Source of the DNA: an uncultured Dorea sp. | GTDB lineage: Bacteria; Bacillota; Clostridia; Lachnospirales; Lachnospiraceae | DNA length: 27,838 nt | Direction of reading: 5' to 3' | Assembly: GCA_910588745.1 (NCBI GenBank) | Contig: CAJURK010000044.1 | Location: forward strand, 1 to 27,838 | Shown: positions 8,086 through 15,060 of the stretch, piece by piece | Layout of the letters: the number at the start of each line of letters is the position of its first letter | Position numbering within the stretch: the stretch's first letter is position 1 | Position numbers and translations under genes: made by a program | Notes under the pieces: generated by a model | The model's input: the letters and a program-made list of their open reading frames with translations, nothing else | What the model was told of the DNA's origin: nothing | The model's database searches: none

Positions 8086-8304
8086 GGTTAGATTTTGCCT
8101 TCCCCAAGGCCGGAACAGCGGCCCTTTTACCCAAAGCATAAAAAGGGCGCATTTAATGGAAGTGAAATCCACTGCTTACGCAGACTAAGATGTGCAGGCA
8201 TACCTGCATATCTTAGCCGAAGTTAGCAGTTAGTTCACTGCTGTGTCGCCCAGCTTTGGGTAAAAGAGCCGCTGCTCCGGCCTTACGGAAGGCAAAATCC
8301 AACC
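8086..8304. repeat. 219-bp near-perfect palindromic element between ecfT and truA
   Basis: The outer 52 bp on the left (GGTTAGATTTTGCCTTCC...) and the reverse complement of the right end (GGTTGGATTTTGCCTTCC...) agree at about 47 of 52 positions. Similarity continues inward with small gaps to the centre, where CTAAGATGTGCAGG/CCTGCATATCTTAG (8185-8215) closes the hairpin. The whole interval between the two genes is essentially this element. It has no open frame of note. It looks like a MITE-like or dispersed palindromic repeat that would fold into one hairpin of about 100 bp in the ecfT-truA mRNA. No clear target duplication is seen. Confidence 0.8.
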
Positions 8305-8314
8305 TCACACACCC

Positions 8315-9139
8315 TTAAAAAATCCAAATCCGAAACGGAACATACCTCCCGATCAGAATTACGCCCGTCACATACAGCAGCACAATCACATACGCCGCCC
8401 GATCGGCTCCCGTATATCTTAACGGTTTCATCTTCGTTCGTCCTTCCCCTCCGCGGTAACACCTGGCCTCCATCGCCATAGCCAGATCATTGGCGCGGCG
8501 GAAAGCCGATACAAATAGCGGCACCAAAATCGGAATCATGCTCTTTGCTTTCTGCAAGATATTCCCGCTCTCTAAATCCGCCCCTCTGGCAATCTGCGCT
8601 TTCATAATCTTGTCGGTCTCCTCCAGCAGAATCGGGATAAACCGCAGGGCAATAGACATCATCATGGCAATCTCATGCACCGGAACATGAATCCGGCCAA
8701 GCGGCTTTAACAAGCTCTCAATTCCATCCGTCAGCTCATTGGGCGTGGTAGTAAACGTCATAAGGGAAGACCCGGTAATCAAATAGATTAGCCGGACTCC
8801 CATCAAAACCGCATTCCGAAGTCCTCCCTCTGTTATGGAAAGAATCCAAACGGAAACCAGCACCTCTCCCTCTTTTATTAAAAACAGATTAAACAGAAGG
8901 GTAATCATAAGCAGCATGATAATCGGTTTCATTCCCCGCAAAATATATTTCAGCGGAACCTTTGATATACGAATCAGCGTCAGAAGAAAAACCGTCGCCG
9001 CAAAATACCCGGTAATATTTTTAAACATAAACAACGAAATCAGATACAGCACCGTAGCAACAAGCTTTACCCGCGGATCCAGCCTGTGAAGCACGCTTTT
9101 TGCCGGATAGTACTGCCCAATGGTAATATCTCTAATCAT
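8315..9139 (-). CDS. ecfT: ECF transporter transmembrane component EcfT
   Basis: Integral membrane scaffold of energy-coupling-factor vitamin/micronutrient transporters (CbiQ family). The 274-residue protein begins with an amphipathic stretch ending in LHRLDPRVKL, typical of the family, then has several membrane helices. The coupling-helix motifs ARGADLESG (about residues 184-192) and ARCYRGGEGRT (about 223-233) are what the ATPases grip. A strong GGAGGT site lies upstream, and the start overlaps the end of ecfA2 by 8 bp, indicating translational coupling. No substrate-binding S component is nearby, so this is a group II module shared by S proteins encoded elsewhere. Confidence 0.95.
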   Translation of the reverse strand: MIRDITIGQYYPAKSVLHRLDPRVKLVATVLYLISLFMFKNITGYFAATVFLLTLIRISKVPLKYILRGMKPIIMLLMITLLFNLFLIKEGEVLVSVWILSITEGGLRNAVLMGVRLIYLITGSSLMTFTTTPNELTDGIESLLKPLGRIHVPVHEIAMMMSIALRFIPILLEETDKIMKAQIARGADLESGNILQKAKSMIPILVPLFVSAFRRANDLAMAMEARCYRGGEGRTKMKPLRYTGADRAAYVIVLLYVTGVILIGRYVPFRIWIF

Positions 9140-9983
9140 TACCGACCACCTCCATAATACTGTCCGCAGCCTCCGCTACCGTAGTTGCAAAAAGCTCTAC
9201 ATCCAGTCCCCGTTCTGCAAGCTCATGCATGATATAGGTCACCTGAGGAGCGGCAAGACCTACCGCTTCCAATTCCTTATAGTGGGCAAATACTTCTTTG
9301 GGGGTTCCGTTATACATCACCTGCCCCTGGTTCATCACAATGATCCGATCCGCATATTTCGCAATATCTTCCATGCTGTGGGACACCAGAATCACCGTCA
9401 TGTCCGTATTCTTATGCAGATAAGCGATCTGGTCTAAGATCTCATCCCGGCCTTTCGGATCCAGTCCCGCCGTAGGCTCGTCCAGAATCAGCACCTTTGG
9501 CCGCATAGCAAGCACTCCCGCAATCGCCGCCCTGCGCTTCTGTCCCCCGGACAGCTCGAAGGGCGAGGATTGGTAGTATTTTTCCTTTAATCCCACAAGC
9601 TTTAACGCCTCCCTGGCCCTCTGTTCGCACTCTTCCTTAGAAAGTCCCTGATTCTTCGGGCCAAAACACACGTCTGAAAGCACATCTACCTCAAATAGCT
9701 GATGCTCCGGATATTGGAACACCAGCCCAACCTGACTGCGCAGTTCTTTCATATTATAATACTCGCCGTAAATATCCTCTCCATTGTAAAGAATCGTTCC
9801 CTCCGTTGCCTTAATCAATCCGTTTAAATGCTGAATCAGGGTAGATTTCCCCGACCCGGTATGGCCGATAATGCCCACAAATTCCCCATGAGGAATCTCC
9901 AGGCAGATATCCTTTAACGCCTGCTTCTCATAAGCCGTCCCACGGCTGTATATATAATTTAAATGTTCTATTTTAATTGACAT
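9132..9983 (-). CDS. ecfA2: ECF transporter ATP-binding protein EcfA2
   Basis: One of the two ABC ATPases that power the ECF transporter. Walker A is GHTGSGKST (about residues 40-48), the signature is LSGGQKRR (about 143-150), Walker B and D-loop are VLILDEPTAGLD, and the H-loop is VSHSMEDI. The C-terminal extension is the usual EcfA tail. It overlaps ecfA1 by 16 bp upstream and ecfT by 8 bp downstream, so the three products are made together. By order and sequence it is the second ATPase; the A1/A2 names follow operon order. Confidence 0.94.
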   Translation of the reverse strand: MSIKIEHLNYIYSRGTAYEKQALKDICLEIPHGEFVGIIGHTGSGKSTLIQHLNGLIKATEGTILYNGEDIYGEYYNMKELRSQVGLVFQYPEHQLFEVDVLSDVCFGPKNQGLSKEECEQRAREALKLVGLKEKYYQSSPFELSGGQKRRAAIAGVLAMRPKVLILDEPTAGLDPKGRDEILDQIAYLHKNTDMTVILVSHSMEDIAKYADRIIVMNQGQVMYNGTPKEVFAHYKELEAVGLAAPQVTYIMHELAERGLDVELFATTVAEAADSIMEVVGND

Positions 9984-10822
9984 ATCGCTTCCACCAGTTC
10001 TTCTTTCCTCAAAATACCGGCTGGTATATCCAGTCCGCGTTTTCTTAGTTCATCCGCAAGTATGGTTACCTGCGGAACATCCAGGCGGTACTCCTTCAGC
10101 CGGTCCACCTGGGAGAAGATTTCTCTTGGCGTGCCTTCCATCACCACATGACCATGATCCATGACAAATACCCGGTCTGCATCTATGACCTCTTCCATAT
10201 AATGGGTAATCAGAATAACCGTTACCTTCTCCTGCTTTCTTAACTCTTCTACCGTACGGAGTACTTCCTTCCGTCCGTTTGGATCCAACATAGCGGTCGG
10301 CTCATCCAGCACGATACACTTTGGCCTCATGGCAATGACTCCCGCAATCGCAACTCTCTGTTTCTGTCCCCCGGACAGCTTATTAGGAGAATGATGCCGG
10401 TAGGAAAGCATTCCAACCGCCCGCAGGCTCTCTTCTACCCGCTTCCAAATATCATCTGTAGGAACCCCTAAGTTCTCTGGGCCAAAACCCACATCTTCTT
10501 CTACCACCGTACCGATAATCTGGTTATCAGGATTTTGGAAAACCATCCCTGCCGTCTGCCTGACATTCCACAGCTCTTTCCCGTCGCTGGTATTCCTTCC
10601 GTCCACCCATACGGTTCCCTCCGTAGGTACCAAAATTGCGTTTAAATGTTTGGCAAGGGTAGACTTTCCGGAACCGTTGTGTCCCAGGACAGCAATAAAC
10701 TGCCCTTCCTCTATCTTGAGGTTCACCTGGTCAATGGCTCGGTAAGAGCCGATTACATTGCCTTCCTCATCCCGCTTTGCATATTCAAAAATTAAATCTT
10801 CGGTCTGAACCATCCTTTGCAT
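9968..10822 (-). CDS. ecfA1: ECF transporter ATP-binding protein EcfA1
   Basis: Partner ABC ATPase of EcfA2. Walker A GHNGSGKST (about residues 48-56), signature LSGGQKQR, Walker B CIVLDEPTAMLD, H-loop ITHYMEEV. The N-terminal strand LIFEYAKRDEEGNVIG contains the small insert typical of EcfA1. GGAGG about 11 nt upstream supports the start. It is first in the ecfA1-ecfA2-ecfT-truA run; in many Firmicutes rplQ precedes it, but here a cyclophilin gene lies upstream after an 81-bp gap without a visible terminator, so read-through from the cyclophilin promoter is possible. Confidence 0.94.
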   Translation of the reverse strand: MQRMVQTEDLIFEYAKRDEEGNVIGSYRAIDQVNLKIEEGQFIAVLGHNGSGKSTLAKHLNAILVPTEGTVWVDGRNTSDGKELWNVRQTAGMVFQNPDNQIIGTVVEEDVGFGPENLGVPTDDIWKRVEESLRAVGMLSYRHHSPNKLSGGQKQRVAIAGVIAMRPKCIVLDEPTAMLDPNGRKEVLRTVEELRKQEKVTVILITHYMEEVIDADRVFVMDHGHVVMEGTPREIFSQVDRLKEYRLDVPQVTILADELRKRGLDIPAGILRKEELVEAICQLK

Positions 10823-10903
10823 AATAGTTTCAGCCTCCTTGTCTCTCCTGTTTCATTCACGCCTTAACTTCTCATCACGCCCTTACCCGGGGCGCGATAC
10901 CGC

Positions 10904-11422
10904 CTACTGCTTCTCCGGTTCCGGATAATCCGCTCCTTTTGTGTCAACCGTAACCTTTTTCATCATCTGCGGCTCCATCGGACGGTCGCTGTAATCCGTA
11001 GGAACGGCGGCAATCTTATTCACCACATCCATCCCTTCGATAATCATGCCAAAAGCCGCATATTGTCCGTCCAAATGCGGAGACTCTTTATGCATAATAA
11101 AAAATTGGGAACCTGCCGAATCCGGATGCATCGCCCTCGCCATGGACAGCACGCCCTCGGTATGGCGAAGTTCGTTCGCAAATCCATTCTGCGCAAATTC
11201 TCCCTTAATCTGGTATCCCGGGCCGCCCATCCCCGTTCCGTCCGGGCAGCCTCCCTGAATCATAAAGCCGCTGATAACCCGGTGAAAAACCAGTCCGTCA
11301 TAATAACCATTCTTTACCAGTGAAATAAAATTATTCACTGTATTTGGCGCGACCTCCGGATACAGCTCTGCTTTCATAATATCTCCGTTTTCCATTTCAA
11401 TTGTAACAATTGGATTCTTCAT
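10904..11422 (-). CDS. Cyclophilin-type peptidyl-prolyl cis-trans isomerase
   Basis: Catalyses cis-trans isomerisation of X-Pro bonds. The 172-residue single cyclophilin domain has FHRVISGFMIQGG (catalytic Arg in HRV, about residues 46-58), GSQFFIM (about 104-110) and LDGQYAAFGMIIEGMDVV (about 117-134). There is no signal peptide or lipobox, so it is cytosolic. AGGGAG precedes the ATG. It has its own promoter at 11538-11566 and lies directly before the ECF operon on the same strand. Confidence 0.95.
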   Translation of the reverse strand: MKNPIVTIEMENGDIMKAELYPEVAPNTVNNFISLVKNGYYDGLVFHRVISGFMIQGGCPDGTGMGGPGYQIKGEFAQNGFANELRHTEGVLSMARAMHPDSAGSQFFIMHKESPHLDGQYAAFGMIIEGMDVVNKIAAVPTDYSDRPMEPQMMKKVTVDTKGADYPEPEKQ

Positions 11423-11537
11423 CTTTCATCTCCCTCACTTCTATTTTCTTTTCCTACAGGCCGTACCCTCAATTTACAAGAGCATACACGCCCTAGGCAT
11501 CTTCTTCATGCCGGCTTGCGAATTGACAGCCGAATCA

Positions 11538-11566
11538 ATTGTAACACGCGGGTTTCCTAAAATCAA
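11538..11566 (-). promoter_or_regulatory. Promoter of the cyclophilin gene
   Basis: On the minus strand -35 TTGATT (11561-11566), 17-bp spacer, -10 TACAAT (11538-11543). It may also serve the ECF genes by read-through. Confidence 0.72.
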
Positions 11567-11649
11567 CATACCCTAATAAAGTTGCCGTCCGCTCCCAAAT
11601 CACTTTCTCACGGACTATGCGGCATGTGGAGAACCCTTTGCGAACCGCG

Positions 11650-12474
11650 TTATGCGATCCCCGTTTTCTCAAAGATGCACATATTATACTCTTTTTTTCC
11701 CTGCTTTACAGCCTGTTCTGTCCGCAGCGTCCACACCGCTACGGGACTCCCAGCCAGGCTTCGGCAGAAAGACACGCTGAAATTCGGCAGATCTTTCAGC
11801 TTGTAGGAAATAAAATCCGGCCTTCCCAGCATGTTCAGCAGCAGAAATTTAATCAAAAACCTTAGTATGTACGGCTCCTTTTCGTCGCTTTTCGTCAGGT
11901 TCGCCGAAAGCTGCCCTCTTAAAACTTCCGGAGCATGCTTCCGATACCAGTAAAGTCCCATGGAATTAAAAGACTGAACCATAAAACTCCCTCTATATTT
12001 TTTCAGCAGCTCATAGGAGGCCCTGCAGACAGCCAAGTCTCTTCCGGGAATCTTAAGCTCGATCAGGAGGGGAACCCGTCCGTCCACGTAGGACAGCACC
12101 TCCGAAAGCTCCGGTATCTTCTCTGTGGTATTCAGCAGGTGGAACTTCTGCAGTTCTTCTAACGTATATGATTCCACCGCCCCGATTCCGCGGCACATTC
12201 TCTCAAGTGTATCGTCATGAAATACCGCAACTCTTCCATCCTTTGTAATGTGGACGTCCAATTCAATTCCGTACCCGCCTGCAACCGCCGCACGGAATGC
12301 AGCCATAGAATTTTCCGGAACCAGTTCCTCTTTACTATGATATCCCCGGTGGGCAAACATAACGTGATGGAACTTCATCACGTCGTCAATGCGGCTTGTC
12401 CGGGGCCAGACCGCATAACAGTAGCCTCCTGCGATTACAGCAGCTAACACAATGATACATCCTGCCACAGGCAT
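11650..12474 (-). CDS. Membrane-anchored glycerophosphodiester phosphodiesterase family protein
   Basis: GDPD-type TIM-barrel enzyme expected to cleave glycerophosphodiesters to glycerol-3-phosphate and an alcohol. Residues 1-24 form one hydrophobic anchor, so the catalytic domain probably faces the outside. Catalytic and metal motifs are present in order: AHRGYH (about 42-47), PENSMAAF, the pair E/D in GIELDVH, VFHDDTLERM, and LIELKIPG. AAAGGAG lies 10 nt before the ATG. It follows the lipid kinase gene by 30 bp and the GntR regulator before that, so it is the last gene of a lipid-phosphate operon. The substrate could be a phospholipid-derived diester or a teichoic acid fragment; the sequence does not decide. 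Confidence 0.9.
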   Translation of the reverse strand: MPVAGCIIVLAAVIAGGYCYAVWPRTSRIDDVMKFHHVMFAHRGYHSKEELVPENSMAAFRAAVAGGYGIELDVHITKDGRVAVFHDDTLERMCRGIGAVESYTLEELQKFHLLNTTEKIPELSEVLSYVDGRVPLLIELKIPGRDLAVCRASYELLKKYRGSFMVQSFNSMGLYWYRKHAPEVLRGQLSANLTKSDEKEPYILRFLIKFLLLNMLGRPDFISYKLKDLPNFSVSFCRSLAGSPVAVWTLRTEQAVKQGKKEYNMCIFEKTGIA

Positions 12475-12504
12475 CCGATCTCTACTCCTTTCCCCTTATT
12501 TTTC

Positions 12505-13428
12505 TTATCCAATAATCAGACGGATCTTTTCTTGTTCCAGCTCGGCAGTCACGCTTCGCTGTATAAATATAGGCTCTCCATCCGTGTGTACCGGAAGGGA
12601 ACTTTCGCTCTCAAATACTGCCTTCCGACATCGAAATGTATACACTCCCCGAAAAACAGTATGCCATCCCTTATATGCCGTCGGCAGCAGAAAAAGCACT
12701 TTCAGCTTAGGAAGGCCCGCGATTACCGTCACGTCCATCCAATCGTCGCAGGGGTCTGCCTTTGGACAGAACTGAAACCCGCCGCCCTCAAAGGGATGAT
12801 TCATAGCAGTCGCAAAATAGACTCTCTCGTAGGAAACCGGCTCCCCGTCGTCCAGGCAGACCGTCATCCGTCCGGGTTTTAGAGCAAGCATCTGCACCAG
12901 CGCAATCCCTACGTAAGTAAGCTTCCCCAAGCGAAATTTATTTAAAACCGCTTTCAGCCTGGAAACCACCGCATAGTGGCAGATTCCCGCATCAAATCCA
13001 AACCCGGTACTGACTGAAAAACGCCGCGCCCGTTCCCCCTTCCAGTAAGTCAGACGCCCCACGTTCATCATCGCATATCTCTTCGGATTTAAAATCACAT
13101 TAAGCGCCTGCTCCAAATCATACGGGTGTCCGAAATACCTTGCAAAATCATTACTCGAACCGATGGGTATATACCCAAAAGTTACTTTGGACAGCTCTTT
13201 AATCCCGTTCAGCACCTCGTTCACCGTACCGTCCCCGCCCAGCGCAACAATCGTATGCTCCTTCCCGTCGGCTGTAATCTCCCGCACAATTCCAGTAGCA
13301 TGCCGCTGACACTTCGTAAAATACACCTGGTAAGAAATCTCTCTGCCCTTTAACAGTTTCTCAACCTCACTCCACACTCTGGCTCCCTGCCCGGAGCGCG
13401 CATTGGGATTTGTAATAAATATATACAT
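12505..13428 (-). CDS. Diacylglycerol/lipid kinase family protein (DagK/YegS type)
   Basis: Phosphorylates a lipid hydroxyl group, probably diacylglycerol to phosphatidic acid, using ATP. The 307-residue product begins MYIFITNPNARSGQGA with the N-terminal nucleotide loop. It carries the family hallmark GGDGTVNEVLNG (about residues 63-74) and IPIGSSNDFARYFG (about 91-104), and ends in the beta-rich domain with DDWMDVTVI and VHTDGEP typical of DgkB/YegS. AAAGGAG sits before the ATG. It lies 36 bp after the GntR gene and 30 bp before the GDPD gene; all three likely share the promoter at 14195-14223. Confidence 0.92.
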   Translation of the reverse strand: MYIFITNPNARSGQGARVWSEVEKLLKGREISYQVYFTKCQRHATGIVREITADGKEHTIVALGGDGTVNEVLNGIKELSKVTFGYIPIGSSNDFARYFGHPYDLEQALNVILNPKRYAMMNVGRLTYWKGERARRFSVSTGFGFDAGICHYAVVSRLKAVLNKFRLGKLTYVGIALVQMLALKPGRMTVCLDDGEPVSYERVYFATAMNHPFEGGGFQFCPKADPCDDWMDVTVIAGLPKLKVLFLLPTAYKGWHTVFRGVYTFRCRKAVFESESSLPVHTDGEPIFIQRSVTAELEQEKIRLIIG

Positions 13429-13464
13429 TCTATTCTCCTTTGTATCCCTTTGTGTATATCCCTT

Positions 13465-14124
13465 CTATTCTCCCGCATCCGGCGGAACGCAAAACAACGC
13501 GGTAGCCCTTCCTGTCCCGAAATGATCCTTTTTCAAAATATCAAGCGCCTGCTCATAATCACCCTGGCGCATATACAAAACCATCTGTTTTAAATTCTCA
13601 TTGGTCTTTTGAATTACCATTCCGTTGCGAACCGAATACATGCCCATCCGTATCAGCTCAGACAGATTATTCTCATAAACCCTGTTAATCCGTTCATTTT
13701 CATAGATACTAATGATTTCCATATGGAATGCTGCGTCCGCAAGTTCCCATCCAAAAGGGTCGTTTGCGGCGGCGCACATACGCACCGCCTTCTCCTCGAT
13801 CCGATAAGAATATTCCTCCTGCCTTCCCGCGTCAAAGATCATCCGAAAAGCCGGAAGCTCTATCAGCTCCCGAAGCTGGTAAATCTGCCTCACATCCTGC
13901 TCTGTAATCTCTTTTACCGTCATAGACTTATAATAATCCGATACAATCAATCCTTCTGCCTGCAGCATCCGAATGGCCGTCCGGATCGGGTTGCGGCTCA
14001 TAGCAAGATTATCCGACAGTTTCGACTCCGTAAGAGGCATTCCAGGCGGATACGTCAAATTTAAGATATTTGTTTTAATTGCATCATAGGCCTGGTCAGC
14101 CAGAGAAACCGATTTTTCTCTCAT
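13465..14124 (-). CDS. GntR family transcriptional regulator, FCD (FadR/VanR) type
   Basis: DNA-binding regulator with an N-terminal winged helix (about residues 5-70; SLADQAYDAIKTNILN, YPPGMPLTESKLSDNLAMSR, AIRMLQAEGLI) and a C-terminal all-helical FCD ligand domain. The FCD metal/ligand motif DAAFHMEI is present, and a His remains in KDHFG, but the usual middle His of the set is not evident around NENLKQMV, so metal binding may be altered. I prefer the ATG at 14124 (GGAG four bases before); a GTG at 14160 would add 12 residues and has AAAGAGA upstream. First gene of the regulator-lipid kinase-GDPD operon and divergent from PAP2, so it may control both. Confidence 0.85.
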   Translation of the reverse strand: MREKSVSLADQAYDAIKTNILNLTYPPGMPLTESKLSDNLAMSRNPIRTAIRMLQAEGLIVSDYYKSMTVKEITEQDVRQIYQLRELIELPAFRMIFDAGRQEEYSYRIEEKAVRMCAAANDPFGWELADAAFHMEIISIYENERINRVYENNLSELIRMGMYSVRNGMVIQKTNENLKQMVLYMRQGDYEQALDILKKDHFGTGRATALFCVPPDAGE

Positions 14125-14194
14125 AAAACTCCATTCCGCCGCCTTTTTAGTTGGCGGCACAAATCTCTTTCAGCTATATGCTCATTGTATCCAA

Positions 14195-14223
14195 ATTATA
14201 CTCTGTTTCAGAACATTCTGCAA
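14195..14223 (-). promoter_or_regulatory. Promoter of the gntR-lipid kinase-GDPD operon, with palindromes
   Basis: On the minus strand -35 TTGCAG (14218-14223), 17-bp spacer, -10 TATAAT (14195-14200). The palindrome CAGAACATTCTG (14209-14220) overlaps the spacer and -35, and a perfect 12-bp palindrome CAGATGCATCTG lies at 14236-14247 between the two divergent promoters. Both are candidate operators for the adjacent GntR protein. Confidence 0.65.
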
Positions 14224-14309
14224 TATCGTACCGCTCAGATGCATCTGTCAGGCACAGAATCAGAATATCGAAAGATTTTATTAATTTTATGAATTCCACA
14301 CCGATTATA

Positions 14310-14338
14310 TTGTTGATTTTAATCTTTCGTGTTATAAT
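14310..14338 (+). promoter_or_regulatory. Promoter of the PAP2 phosphatase gene
   Basis: -35 TTGTTG (14310-14315), 17-bp spacer, -10 TATAAT (14333-14338), about 60 bp before the ATG. Confidence 0.7.
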
Positions 14339-14398
14339 CCAAGAGATTCCAAATATACTATTATACATGGACTGTTAGACTTGAAAGGACGTAATACG

Positions 14399-15058
14399 AT
14401 GAAGATAAAGCAACTTTTTAAAAAGTATAACCACGCTTTGGTTTTTCTATATGGTTTTATCTATATGCCATGGTTTCTATATTTGGAAAAACACGTAACC
14501 AGCGATTTTTACCTGATTCACTCCCCTCTGGATGATTACATTCCTTTTATAGAAGTATTTGTAGTGCCTTATCTGCTGTGGTTCTTATTTATCGCGGCGG
14601 GATCCTTCTACTTGTTCTTTACCGACAAAAAAGGATTCCTTAAGATGGCGGCATTTTTAATTATTGGGATGACAGCTTTCCTGATTATATGTACCGTCTA
14701 TCCCAACGGTTTAAATCTCCGCCCGGAAGTATTCCCCAGGGAGAACCTATTTGTGGAACTGGTGCGTTACGTATATTCCACGGATACGCCGACCAACGTA
14801 CTGCCGAGTATGCATGTATTTAATTCCATTGGACTGTGTATCGGCCTTACCCGTACGGGCTCCATACGAAACAAACGCGGCGTCTGCGTCAGCATACAGA
14901 TTTTCACCCTGCTTATTATATTATCCACCGTATTTTTAAAACAGCATTCGGTGACAGACGTGATCGCGGGTCTGGCTCTGGCCGGTATTCTATACCAGTT
15001 TATCTACGTGCGGGAGAAAAAACGGGCTCACCGCTTACAGCATCAGCCTGTAATCTAA
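14399..15058 (+). CDS. PAP2 superfamily membrane phosphatase
   Basis: Integral membrane phosphatase of the PAP2 type, expected to remove phosphate from a lipid phosphate such as phosphatidic acid or a prenyl diphosphate. The 219-residue protein has about six hydrophobic segments. Motif 1 is reduced to GLNLRP (about residues 105-109), motif 2 is PSMH (136-139), and motif 3 is STVFLKQHSVTDVIAG (176-191) with H183 and D187; the usual SR of motif 3 is ST here, as in the inositol-phosphorylceramide synthase-like branch. The ATG at 14399 has AAAGGA nine bases upstream; an in-frame TTG at 14381 overlaps that site and is rejected. Divergent from the GntR gene and ends only 2 bp from the convergent SfsA-MutY gene. 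Confidence 0.88.
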   Translation: MKIKQLFKKYNHALVFLYGFIYMPWFLYLEKHVTSDFYLIHSPLDDYIPFIEVFVVPYLLWFLFIAAGSFYLFFTDKKGFLKMAAFLIIGMTAFLIICTVYPNGLNLRPEVFPRENLFVELVRYVYSTDTPTNVLPSMHVFNSIGLCIGLTRTGSIRNKRGVCVSIQIFTLLIILSTVFLKQHSVTDVIAGLALAGILYQFIYVREKKRAHRLQHQPVI

Positions 15059-15060
15059 TT

